A stretch of DNA of 64,000 bases from Biomphalaria glabrata. Its lineage: Eukaryota; Mollusca; Gastropoda; Planorbidae. The DNA lies in contig NC_074711.1 of NCBI RefSeq assembly GCF_947242115.1, forward strand, positions 6,727,934 through 6,791,933. The letters are read 5' to 3'. This document shows positions 35,060 through 47,066 of the stretch, one piece after another. Under the pieces are notes generated by a model. The model did not search any database. It was not told where the DNA came from and worked only from the letters and a program-made list of their open reading frames with translations. Each line of letters starts with the position of its first letter. The first letter of the stretch is position 1. The translations under genes and the position numbers were made by a program.

Positions 35060-35158
35060 TGTTTCAATATTACTTACATGTACACTGCACTTGCTTGATA
35101 TTCTTGTCAAATGTTTAACATTTTTATATGTATATGTTCTTTGACATTTGAAGAGAAT

Positions 35159-35367
35159 CTACTTCCTTGACCAAATGTCCAGCAGAATAAATGACGTCAG
35201 GAAAGATATGAGCATCAAAAAGACCACACAACAGTCCAGCGCACATACCACATGACCAGGCAGCCATCCATTCTTATGAGAAGACAAAGTGTTAGCTGTA
35301 TTTACCTGGGATGTCTGTTGCTTTAGCGTTTTGGACTTCATCTGTTCTTCCAGTTTAGTTATGTATG
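35159..35367 (-). CDS. Candidate last coding exon: coiled coil plus transmembrane helix
   Basis: On the minus strand, AG at 35,369-35,368 (after a pyrimidine-rich tract) opens an exon starting CA, that is phase 1. The frame reads YITKLEEQMKSKTLKQQ, charged and heptad-like as in a short coiled coil, then about 20 polar residues. A hydrophobic span CVVFLMLISFLTSFILL follows, then DIWSRK and a stop at 35,161-35,159. An in-frame stop lies just upstream of the splice site, so it must be entered by splicing. This is what the last exon of a type I membrane protein looks like. Its first ~60 bases are copied in every unit of the 35,301-45,918 array, but the membrane helix is present only here. It may belong with the Ig-like exons upstream (46,635-49,813), whose donor phase at 46,635 fits. 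Unproven without transcripts. Confidence 0.5.
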
Positions 35368-35616
35368 CTCAGCATTTGAAATAGAAAAAAAAAAACAAAT
35401 AGTTTACTTAAAAATGTATAGCTATTATAAAATACTATACAAAATATCTAGTCTAGATATTTAATGTTATCTTTCAATATCATTGTTAAAAAAAAAAAAG
35501 GGACAAAAAATGTATGTCTTGGATCAACAATTCAATTGATGACTATTACTACATCTAGTCCTCAGCTAAAATTCCTCATGTTTACAAAATAATACAATAT
35601 CCTTTCCAATAAGTAC

Positions 35617-36085
35617 GAAGATGGCTGTGGAGTCCGATCTTCGCTCACAAAAATGTCCAAGTCCATTTTTTATTCTACCTAAACAAAGATGGCCATGGAG
35701 ACCGATCTTTTAAGTCCTCAACTACATCCTTTAAACACGAAGATGGCTAAGGAGTCCAGTCTTCGCTTTTAAAATTCCTCCATTAATCATTACTATGAAC
35801 ACGAAGATGGCTAAGGAGTCCAGTCTTCGCTTTTAAAATTCCTCCGTTAATCAATCCTATAAACACAAAGATGGCTAAGGAGTCCAGTCTTTGCTTTTAA
35901 TAGTCCTCCGTTAATCATTCCTATGAACACGAAGATGGCTAAGGAGTCCGGTCTTCGCTTTTGAAAAGTCCTAAGCTAAAGATAGTAAAGTCATCAATTA
36001 AATGTGTTTCTCCACAACTATTTAGTTGGTTAGCAAGTGCAACTAAACCTTTAAACACTAAGATGGCTAAGGAGTCTAAGTGGAC
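35617..36085 (+). repeat. ~65-bp sub-repeats inside each array unit (unit 1 shown)
   Basis: Seven copies of an AAGATGGCTAAGGAGTCC-type motif spaced about 65 bp, each usually followed by an inverted 'gtcttcgc'. The inverted bases GAAGAT/ATCTTC let each copy form a small hairpin. Four consecutive copies read as tiny plus-strand frames beginning at ATGG in a favourable start context, such as MAKESSLRF then stop, with MAKESSLCF and MAKESGLRF variants. The same arrangement recurs in the other units. The last unit has two to three extra copies. Confidence 0.92.
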
Positions 36086-36117
36086 AAAAAATGTAATGTA
36101 TTAAACAATGTTAATAC

Positions 36118-36219
36118 CTTAAATCATCCTCTTGCTATCATTTGAAGTCAGTTCTTAATCACAAGTAGCAGCACATACAAGCCAAGTGTCTAAATCAGCA
36201 GGATGTTCTTTATCTTGGT
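36118..36219 (-). other. Second exon-like segment of the array (unit 1 copy)
   Basis: On the minus strand a clean acceptor (ATTGTTTTGATTCACAG) at 36,220 opens a segment that begins AC, entered in phase 1. It reads DKEHPADLDTWLVCAATCD and stops, and a donor-like AAG|GTATTA lies at its far end. In the other nine units two extra bases change the tail to PADLQTLGLYVLLLVIKN before a stop. The acceptor is conserved in all units. It may be an alternative terminal exon giving a soluble tail. The alternative is a chance open frame in a non-coding repeat. Confidence 0.4.
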
Positions 36220-39200
36220 CTGTGAATCAAAACAATTGAATATATCAACTATAATAATTTTCTTTTAATCAAAATATTTTACTTTAATCTAAAACATTTA
36301 TTCTCAAAATTCTTGCATTAAAATCTTTGCTATACTGTTATGATATGTATTTACCTGGGATGTCTGTTGCTTTAGCATTTTGGACTTCATCTGTTCTTCC
36401 AGTTTACTTATGTATGCTCAGCATTTGAAATAGAAAAAAAACAACAAATAGTTTACTTAAAAATGTATAGCTATTATAAAATACTATACAAAATATCTAG
36501 TCTAGATATTTAATGTTATCTTTCAATATCATTGTAAAAAAAAAAAGGACAAAAAATGTATGTCTTGGATCAACAATTCAATTGATGACTATTACTACAT
36601 CTAGTCCTCAGCTAAAATTCCTCATGTTTACAAAATAATACAATATCCTTTCCAATAAGTACGAAGATGGCTGTGGAGTCCGATCTTCGCTCTCAAAAAT
36701 GTCCAAGTCCATTTTTTATTCTACCTAAACAAAGATGGCCATGGAGACCGATCTTTTAAGTCCTCAACTACATCCTTTAAACACGAAGATGGCTAAGGAG
36801 TCCAGTCTTCGCTTTTAAAAATCCTCCATTAATCATTACTATGAACACGAAGATGGCTAAGGAGTCCAGTCTTCGCTTTTAAAATTCCTCCGTTAATCAA
36901 TCCTATAAACACAAAGATGGCTAAGGAGTCCAGTCTTTGCTTTTAATAGTCGTCCGTTAATCATTCCTATGAACACGAAGATGGCTAAGGAGTCCGGTCT
37001 TCGCTTTTGAAAAGTCCTAAGCTAAAGATAGTTGAGTCATCAATTAAATGTGTTTCTCCACAACTATTTAGTTGGTTAGAAAGTGCAACTAAACCTTTAA
37101 ACACTAAGATGGCTAAGGAGTCTAAATGGACAAAAAATTTAATGTATTAAACAATGTTAATACCTTAAATCATCCTCTTGCTATCATTTGAAGTCAGTTC
37201 TTAATCACAAGTAGCAGCACATACAAGCCAAGTGTCTGTAAATCAGCAGGATGTTCTTTATCTTGGTCTGTGAATCAAAACAATTGAATATATCAACTAT
37301 AATAATTTTCTTTTAATCAAAATATTTTGCTTTAATCTAAAACATTTATTCTCAAAATTCTTGCATTAAAATCTTTGCTATACTGTTATGATATCTATTT
37401 ACCTGGGATGTCTGTTGCTTTAGCGTTTTGGAATTCATCTGTTCTTCCAGTTTAGTTATGTATGCTCAGCATTTGAAATAGAAAAAAAACAACAAATAGT
37501 TTACTTAAAAATGTATAGCTATTATAAAATACTATACAAAATATCTAGTCTAGATATTTAATGTTATCTTTCAATATCATTGTAAAAAAAAAAAGGGACA
37601 AAAAATGTATGTCTTGGATCAACAATTCAATTGATGACTATTACTACATCTAGTCCTAAGCTAAAATTCCTCATGTTTACAAAATAATACAATATCCTTT
37701 TCAATAAGTACGAAGATGGCTGTGGAGTCCGATCTTCGCTCTCAAAAATGTCCAAGTCCATTTTTTATTCTACCTAAACAAAGATGGCCATGGAGACCGA
37801 TCTTTTAAGTCCTCAACTACATCCTTTAAACACGAAGATGGCTAAGGAGTCCAGTCTTCGCTTTTAAAATTCCTCCATTAATCATTACTATGAACACGAA
37901 GATGGCTAAGGAGTCTAGTCTTCGCTTTTAAAATTCCTCCGTTAATCAATCCTATAAACACAAAGATGGCTAAGGAGTCCAGTCTTTGCTTTTAATAGTC
38001 CTCCGTTAATCATTCCTATGAACACGAAGATGGCTAAAGGGTCCGGTCTTCGCTTTTGAAAAGTCCTAAGCTAAAGATAGTAAAGTCATCAATTAAATGT
38101 GTTTCTCCACAACTATTTAGTTGGTTAGCAAGTGCAACTAAACCTTTAAACACTAAGATGGCTAAGGAGTCCAAATGGACAAAAAATGTAATGTATTAAA
38201 CAATGTAAATACCTTAAATCATCCTCTTGCTATCATTTGAAGTCAGTTCTTAATCACAAGTAGCAGCACATACAAGCCAAGTGTCTGTAAATCAGCAGGA
38301 TGTTCTTTATCTTGGTCTGTGAATCAAAACAATTGAATATATCAACTATAATAATTTTCTTTTAATCAAAATATTGTGCTTTAATCTAAAACATTTATTC
38401 TCAAAATTCTTGCGTTAAAATCTTTGCTATACTGTTATGATATGTATTTACCTGGACTGTCTTGCTTTAGCGTTTTGGACTTCATCTGTTCTTCCAGTTT
38501 AGTTATGTATGCTCAGCATTTGAAATAGAAAAAAAACAACAAATAGTTTACTTAAAAATGTATAGCTATTATAAAATACTATACAAAATATCTAGTCTAG
38601 ATATTTAATGTTATCTTTCAATATCATTGTAAAAAAAAAAAAAGGGACAAAAAATGTATGTCTTGGATCAACAATTCAATTGATGACTATTACTACATCT
38701 AGTCCTCAGCTAAAATTCCTCATGTTTACAAAATAATACAATATCCTTTCCAATAAGTACGAAGATGGCTGTGGAGTCCGATCTTCGCTCTCAAAAATGT
38801 CCAAGTCCATTTTTTATTCTACCTAAACAAAGATGGCCATGGAGACCGATCTTTTAAGTCCTCAACTACATCCTTTAAACACGAAGATGGCTAAGGAGTC
38901 CAGTCTTCGCTTTTAAAAATCCTCCATTAATCATTACTATGAACACGAAGATGGCTAAGGAGTCCAGTCTTCGCTTTTAAAATTCCTCCGTTAATCAATC
39001 CTATAAACACAAAGATGGCTAAGGAGTCCAGTCTTTGCTTTTAATAGTCCTCCATTAATCATTCCTATGAACACGAAGATGGCTAAGGAGTCCGGTCTTC
39101 GCCTTTGAAAAGTCCTAAGCTAAAGATAGTTGAGTCATCAATTAAATGTGTTTCTCCACAACTATTCAGTTGGTTAGCAAGTGCAACTAAACCTTTAGAC

Positions 39201-42200
39201 ACTAAGATGGCTAAGGAGTCTAAATGGACAAAAAATGTAATGTATTAAACAATGTTAATACCTTAAATCATCCTCTTGCTATCATTTGAAGTCAGTTCTT
39301 AATCACAAGTAGCAGCACATACAAGCCAAGTGTCTGTAAATCAGCTGGATGTTCTTTATCTTGGTCTGTGAATCAAAACAATTGAATATATCAACTATAA
39401 TAATTTTCTTTTAATCAAAATATTTTACTTTAATCTAAAACATTTATTCTAAAAATTCTTGCATTAAAATCTTTGCTATACTGTTATGATATGTATTTAC
39501 CTGGGATGTCTGTTGCTTTAGCATTTTGGACTTCATCTGTTCTTCCAGTTTACTTATGTATGCTCAGCATTTGAAATAGAAAAAAAACAACAAATACTTT
39601 ACTTAAAAATGTATAGCTATTATAAAATACTATACAAAATATCTAGTCTAGATATTTGATGTTATCTTTCAATATCATTGTAAAAAAAAAAAAAAGGGAC
39701 AAAAAATGTATGTCATGGATCAACAATTCAATTGATGACTATTACTACATCTAGTCCTCAGCTAAAATTCCTCATGTTTACAAAATAATACAATATCCTT
39801 TCCAATAAGTACAAAGATGGCTGTGGAGTCCGATCTTCGCTCTCAAAAATGTCCAAGTCTATTTTTTATTCTACCTAAACAAAGATGGCCATGGAGACCG
39901 ATCTTTTAAGTCCTCAACTACATCCTTTAAACACGAAGATGGCTAAGGAGTCCAGTCTTCGCTTTTAAAATTCCTCCATTAATCATTACTATGAACACGA
40001 AGATGGCTAAGGAGTCTAGTCTTCGCTTTTAAAATTCCTCCGTTAATCAATCCTATAAACACAAAGATGGCTAAGGAGTCCAGTCTTTGCTTTTAATAGT
40101 CCTCCGTTAATCATTCCTATGAACACGAAGATGGCTAAAGGGTCCGGTCTTCGCTTTTGAAAAGTCCTAAGCTAAAGATAGTAAAGTCATCAATTAAATG
40201 TGTTTCTCCACAACTATTTAGTTGGTTAGCAAGTGCAACTAAACCTTTAAACACTAAGATGGCTAAGGAGTCCAAATGGACAAAAAATGTAATGTATTAA
40301 ACAATGTAAATACCTTAAATCATCCTCTTGCTATCATTTGAAGTCAGTTCTTAATCACAAGTAGCAGCACATACAAGCCAAGTGTCTGTAAATCAGCAGG
40401 ATGTTCTTTATCTTGGTCTGTGAATCAAAACAATTGAATATATCAAATATAATAATTTTCTTTTAATCAAAATATTGTGCTTTAATCTAAAACATTTATT
40501 CTCAAAATTCTTGCATTAAAATCTTTGCTATACTGTTATGATATGTATTTACCTAAGATGTCTGTTGCTTTAGCGTTTTGGACTTCATCTGTTCTTCCAG
40601 TTTAGTTATGTATGCTCAGCATTTGAAATAGAAAAAAAACAACAAATAGTTTACTTAAAAATGTATAGCTATTATAAAATACTATACAAATTATCTAGTC
40701 TAGATATTTAATGTTATCTTTCAATATCATTGTAAAAAAAAAAAAAAAAAGGGACAAAAAATGTATGTCTTGGATCAACAATTCAATTGATGACTATTAC
40801 TACATCTAGTCCTCAGCTAAAATTCCTCATGTTTACAAAATAATACAATATCCTTTCCAATAAGTACGAAGATGGCTGTGGAGTCCGATCTTCGCTCTCA
40901 AAAATGTCCAAGTCCATTTTTTATTCTACCTAAACAAAGATGGCCATGGAGACCGATCTTTTAAGTCCTCAACTACATCCTTTAAACACGAAGATGGCTA
41001 AGGAGTCCAGTCTTCGCTTTTAAAAATCCTCCATTAATCATTACTATGAACACGAAGATGGCTAAGGAGTCCAGTCTTCGCTTTTAAAATTCCTCCGTTA
41101 ATCAATCCTATAAACACAAAGATGGCTAAGGAGTCCAGTCTTTGCTTTTAATAGTCCTCCATTAATCATTCCTATGAACACGAAGATGGCTAAGGAGTCC
41201 GGTCTTCGCCTTTGAAAAGTCCTAAGCTAAAGATAGTTGAGTCATCAATTAAATGTGTTTCTCCACAACTATTCAGTTGGTTAGCAAGTGCAACTAAACC
41301 TTTAGACACTAAGATGGCTAAGGAGTCTAAATGGACAAAAAATGTAATGTATTAAACAATGTTAATACCTTAAATCATCCTCTTGCTATCATTTGAAGTC
41401 AGTTCTTAATCACAAGTAGCAGCACATACAAGCCAAGTGTCTGTAAATCAGCTGGATGTTCTTTATCTTGGTCTGTGAATCAAAACAATTGAATATATCA
41501 ACTATAATAATTTTCTTTTAATCAAAATATTTTACTTTAATCTAAAACATTTATTCTAAAAATTCTTGCATTAAAATCTTTGCTATACTGTTATGATATG
41601 TATTTACCTGGGATGTCTGTTGCTTTAGCATTTTGGACTTCATCTGTTCTTCCAGTTTACTTATGTATGCTCAGCATTTGAAATAGAAAAAAAACAACAA
41701 ATACTTTACTTAAAAATGTATAGCTATTATAAAATACTATACAAAATATCTAGTCTAGATATTTGATGTTATCTTTCAATATCATTGTAAAAAAAAAAAA
41801 AAGGGACAAAAAATGTATGTCATGGATCAACAATTCAATTGATGACTATTACTACATCTAGTCCTCAGCTAAAATTCCTCATGTTTACAAAATAATACAA
41901 TATCCTTTCCAATAAGTACAAAGATGGCTGTGGAGTCCGATCTTCGCTCTCAAAAATGTCCAAGTCTATTTTTTATTCTACCTAAACAAAGATGGCCATG
42001 GAGACCGATCTTTTAAGTCCTCAACTACATCCTTTAAACACGAAGATGGCTAAGGAGTCCAGTCTTCGCTTTTAAAATTCCTCCATTAATCATTACTATG
42101 AACACGAAGATGGCTAAGGAGTCTAGTCTTCGCTTTTAAAATTCCTCCGTTAATCAATCCTATAAACACAAAGATGGCTAAGGAGTCCAGTCTTTGCTTT

Positions 42201-45200
42201 TAATAGTCCTCCGTTAATCATTCCTATGAACACGAAGATGGCTAAAGGGTCCGGTCTTCGCTTTTGAAAAGTCCTAAGCTAAAGATAGTAAAGTCATCAA
42301 TTAAATGTGTTTCTCCACAACTATTTAGTTGGTTAGCAAGTGCAACTAAACCTTTAAACACTAAGATGGCTAAGGAGTCCAAATGGACAAAAAATGTAAT
42401 GTATTAAACAATGTAAATACCTTAAATCATCCTCTTGCTATCATTTGAAGTCAGTTCTTAATCACAAGTAGCAGCACATACAAGCCAAGTGTCTGTAAAT
42501 CAGCAGGATGTTCTTTATCTTGGTCTGTGAATCAAAACAATTGAATATATCAAATATAATAATTTTCTTTTAATCAAAATATTGTGCTTTAATCTAAAAC
42601 ATTTATTCTCAAAATTCTTGCATTAAAATCTTTGCTATACTGTTATGATATGTATTTACCTAAGATGTCTGTTGCTTTAGCGTTTTGGACTTCATCTGTT
42701 CTTCCAGTTTAGTTATGTATGCTCAGCATTTGAAATAGAAAAAAAACAACAAATAGTTTACTTAAAAATGTATAGCTATTATAAAATACTATACAAATTA
42801 TCTAGTCTAGATATTTAATGTTATCTTTCAATATCATTGTAAAAAAAAAAAAAAGGGACAAAAAATGTATGTCTTGGATCAACAATTCAATTGATGACTA
42901 TTAATACATCTAGTCCTCAGCTAAAATTCCTCATGTTTACAAAATAATACAATATCCTTTCCAATAAGTACGAAGATGGCTGTGGAGTCCGATCTTCGCT
43001 CTAAAAAATGTCCAAGTCCATTTTTTATTCTACCTAAACAAAGATGGCCATGGAGACCGATCTTTTAAGTCCTCAACTACATCCTTTAAACACGAAGATG
43101 GCTAAGGAGTCCAGTCTTCGCTTTTAAAATTCCTCCATTAATCATTACTATGAACACGAAGATGGCTAAGGAGTCCAGTCTTCGCTTTTAAAATTCCTCC
43201 GTTAATCAATCCTATAAACACAAAGATGGCTAAGGAGTCCAGTCTTTGCTTTTAATAGTCCTCCGTTAATCATTCCTATGAACACGAAGATGGCTAAGGA
43301 GTCCGGTCTTTGCCTTTGAAAAGTCCTAAGCTAAAGATAGTAAAGTCATCAATTAAATGTGTTTCTCCACAACTATTTAGTTGGTTAGCAAGTGCAACTA
43401 AACCTTTAAACACTAAGATGGCTAAGGAGTCTAAGTGGACAAAAAATGTAATGTATTAAACAATGTTAATACCTTAAATCATCCTCTTGCTATCATTTGA
43501 AGTCAGTTCTTAATCACAAGTAGCAGCACATACAAGCCAAGTGTCTGTAAATCAGCTGGATGTTCTTTATCTTGGTCTGTGAATCAAAACAATTGAATAT
43601 ATCAACTATAATAATTTTCTTTTAATCAAAATATTTTGCTTTAATCTAAAACATTTATTCTCAAAATTCTTGCATTAAAATCTTTGCTATACTGTTATGA
43701 TATGTATTTACCTGGGATGTCTGTTGCTTTAGCATTTTGGACTTCATCTGTTCTTCCAGTTTACTTATGTATGCTCAGCATTTGAAATAGAAAAAAAAAA
43801 ACAAATAGTTTACTTAAAAATGTATAGCTATTATAAAATACTATACAAAATATCTAGTTTAGATATTTGATGTTATCTTTCAATATCATTGTAAAAAAAA
43901 AAAAAAAAAGGGACAAAAAATGTATGTCTTGGATCAACAATTCAATTGATGACTATTAATACATCTAGTCCTCAGCTAAAATTCCTCATGTTTACAAAAT
44001 AATACAATATCCTTTCCAATAAGTACGAAGATGGCTGTGGAGTCCGATCTTCGCTCTCAAAAATGTCCAAGTCCATTTTTTATTCTACCTAAACAAAGAT
44101 GGCCATGGAGACCGATCTTTTAAGTCCTCAACTACATCCTTTAAACACGAAGATGGCTAAGGAGTCCAGTCTTCGCTTTTAAAAATCCTCCATTAATCAT
44201 TACTATGAACACGAAGATGGCTAAGGAGTCCAGTCTTCGCTTTTAAAATTCCTCCGTTAATCAATCCTATAAACACAAAGATGGCTAAGGAGTCCAGTCT
44301 TTGCTTTTAATAGTCCTCCGTTAATCATTCCTATGAACACGAAGATGGCTAAGGAGTCCGGTCTTCGCTTTTGAAAAGTCCTAAGCTAAAGATAGTAAAG
44401 TCATCAATTAAATGTGTTTCTCCACAACTATTTAGTTGGTTAGCAAGTGCAACTAAACCTTTAAACACTAAGATGGCTAAGGAGTCTAAGTGGACAAAAA
44501 ATGTAATGTATTAAACAATGTTAATACCTTAAATCATCCTCTTGCTATCATTTGAAGTCAGTTCTTAATCACAAGTAGCAGCACATACAAGCCAAGTGTC
44601 TGTAAATCAGCAGGATGTTCTTTATCTTGGTCTGTGAATCAAAACAATTGAATATATCAACTATAATAATTTTCTTTTAATCAAAATATTGTGCTTTAAT
44701 CTAAAACATTTATTCTCAAAATTCTTGCATTAAAATCTTTGCTATACTGTTATGATATGTATTTACCTGGAATGTCTGTTGCTTTAGCGTTTTGGACTTC
44801 ATCTGTTCTTCCAGTTTAGTTATGTATGCTCAGCATTTGAAATAGAAAAAAAACAACAAATACTTTACTTAAAAATGTATAGCTATTATAAAATACTATA
44901 CAAAATATCTAGTTTAGATATTTGATGTTATCTTTCAATATCATTGTAAAAAAAAAAAAAAAAAGGGACAAAAAATGTATGTCTTGGATCAACAATTCAA
45001 TTGATGACTATTACTACATCTAGTCCTCAGCTAAAATTCCTCATGTTTACAAAATAATACAATATCCTTTCCAATAAGTATGAAGATGGCTGTGGAGTCC
45101 GATCTTCGCTCTCAGAAATGTCCAAGTCCATTTTTTATTCTACCTAAACAAAGATGGCCATGGAGACCGATCTTTTAAGTCCTCAACTACATCCTTTAAA

Positions 45201-45918
45201 CACGAAGATGGCTAAGGAGTCCAGTCTTCGCTTTTAAAATTCCTCCATTAATCATTACTATGAACACGAAGATGGCTAAGGAGTCCAGTCTTCGCTTTTA
45301 AAATTCCTCCATTAATCATTACTATGAACACGAAGATGGCTAAGGAGTCCAGTCTTCGCTTTTAAAATTCCTCTGTTAATCAATCCTATGAACACAAAGA
45401 TGGCTAAGGAGTCCAGTCTTTGCTTTTAATAGTCCTCCGTTAATCATTCCTATGAACACCAAGATGGCTAAGGAGTCCAGTCTTCGCTTTTAAAATTCCT
45501 CCGTTAATCAATCCTATGAACACAAAGATGGCTAAGGAGTCCAGTCTTTGCTTTTAATAGTCCTCCGTTAATCATTCCTTTGAAAAGTCCTAAGCTAAAG
45601 ATAGTAAAGTCATCAATTAAATGTGTTTCTCCACAACTATTTAGTTGGTCCGCAAGTGCAACTACATCCTTTAAACACTAAGATGGCTAAGGAGTCCAAA
45701 TGGACAAAAAATGTAATGTATTAAACAATGTAAATACCTTAAATCATCCTCTTGCTATCATTTGAAGTCAGTTCTTAATCACAAGTAGCAGCACATACAA
45801 GCCAAGTGTCTGTAAATCAAAACAATTGAATATATCAAATATAATAATTTTCTTTTAATCAAAATATTTTGCTTTAATCTAAAACATTTATTCTCATAAT
45901 TCTTGCATTAAAATCTTT

Positions 45919-46634
45919 TTTTTTGGTCCAATTAAGTACTGGGTTGTAAAGACCATGAACATTAACACATAGTTGCTTTTGTAAATAGCAATTGTACAAC
46001 AAAATAATGTTTAGCTACAATAGTAATCAGCCCAATCTCCAGTAACTTGAATCATCTCAATCTCCAAGTGGCAAAGAGAAAGTTGGTGATGCACAACATT
46101 TCTTCATTTTAGTGTTTGAATTCCATATTTAGAATACATTACTATTGAATTAATCCAAATGACAAAGAATCCAATTCTATTATTTGTTGAAATATATTTA
46201 CATTTGTACAGTTTGAATTATGTCAGAGTAATTCAGTTTTTCTGCAAAATTTATTAGGAACATCTACATATTTTAACTGAAATTAAAATGGTATATCACC
46301 AAGTTTAACAAATGAAACTTCAGTTTACTTTCATAACTAGACACTATTAAAACAAATACAATACAAATTTCTTTAACTAGACAAGTGAACTTACAAAGTT
46401 GTGTATGAAGTTGTTATGTGTTTGTGAAGTAATTACTGACATCATAATATACAAAACAAATACAGGAACCATGCATATACAACATACAACTAATGCAGGA
46501 TATTTAAAGTAACATGCACATACAACATACAACTAATGCAGGATATTTAAAGTAGCATGCACATACAACATACAACTAATGCAGGATCATCACTTAAAAA
46601 AATAAATACTGTAAAGTATAAGAATATTTCTTAC
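45919..46634. other. No gene; includes 43-bp tandem repeat
   Basis: 46,468-46,590 has nearly three copies of a 43-bp unit containing 'catacaactaatgcaggata'. The rest is AT-rich DNA, presumably intronic if the minus-strand gene model is right. Confidence 0.6.
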
Positions 46635-46810
46635 CTTATTCGTACTATGGCTCCATTTGAAGAAATGGCAGATGAACTTTGGATAAAACATGTTGACCAT
46701 TTGTAGATCGGTAGAATCTTTTCACAGTGAGAGAGACGTTTAATGTTCCTCCTGTAGCCTTGAAATGTTCATCCTTTATCCTTGACCTCATGTTTAATTG
46801 ACCATTTAGT
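46635..46810 (-). pseudogene. Ig-like domain exon (second half), with stops near its donor
   Basis: Minus-strand acceptor CACTTATAG at 46,811 and donor AATAAG|GTAAGA at 46,635 define 176 bases. One frame stays open for 55 codons and reads DEHFKATGGTLNVSLTVKRF, then YRSTNGQHVLSKVHLPFLQ. Alternating hydrophobic residues (LNVSLTV, VLSKVHL) and a GG turn are typical of the later beta strands of an immunoglobulin-superfamily domain. The layout recalls Ig exons of secreted snail immune lectins such as FREPs, but that identification is by resemblance only. Two in-frame stops lie in the last four codons before the donor, so it is either a pseudogene or uses a different donor. Donor phase 1 fits the acceptors at 36,219 and 35,367. 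Confidence 0.5.
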
Positions 46811-47066
46811 CTATAAGTGAGTTAAGAAAAATGCACTGTTTAACAAATATATCACATTTAAATGCATTACCATCTAAAGCAGTATTGATAAAATTAGTGA
46901 ATTTTAATGTGTGGCAGTTTCTAAACTTTTCAGTCAAGAAGACCTTTTCCTGTCTCAGACTTAATGTTTAAAGAGAATGTGTTTTTTAGTAACTGTCATT
47001 TTGTTTTCAAATAATAGTCACACTATCTCACTGTGTGATGGAAAATAGAAAGGTTTATTTTTTGAT

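Larger units (their letters stand above)
35301..45918. repeat. Ten-unit ~1,050-bp tandem array with dimeric higher-order structure
   Basis: Units start at about 35,301, 36,350, 37,398, 38,447, 39,496, 40,548, 41,603, 42,655, 43,707 and 44,762. The last runs to 45,918. Periods are 1,048-1,055 bp and similarity is very high, so expansion is recent. Each unit holds, left to right: a minus-strand exon-like segment (coiled-coil start, donor CAG|GTAAAT), an A-run of variable length, seven sub-repeats of about 65 bp, and a second minus-strand exon-like segment. Diagnostic variants alternate: units 3, 5 and 7 share 'ggctaaagggtccggtc' and 'caatgtaaatacc'; units 4 and 6 share 'cgcctttgaaaag' and 'tagttgagtcatc'. 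The final unit has extra sub-repeats and a truncated end. The array ends abruptly at a T9 run. Confidence 0.97.

Noticed and set aside
35617-36085. Similarity of sub-repeat GAAGATGGCTA to the Ig exon bases GAAGATGGCTAC at 48,990
   Set aside because: An 11-base match on opposite relative strands without flanking similarity; most likely chance.
36350-45918. In-frame tandem exon repeats joined into one long protein
   Set aside because: The two exon-like segments are about 62 and 104 bases and do not preserve frame singly or together, so serial inclusion is not supported.
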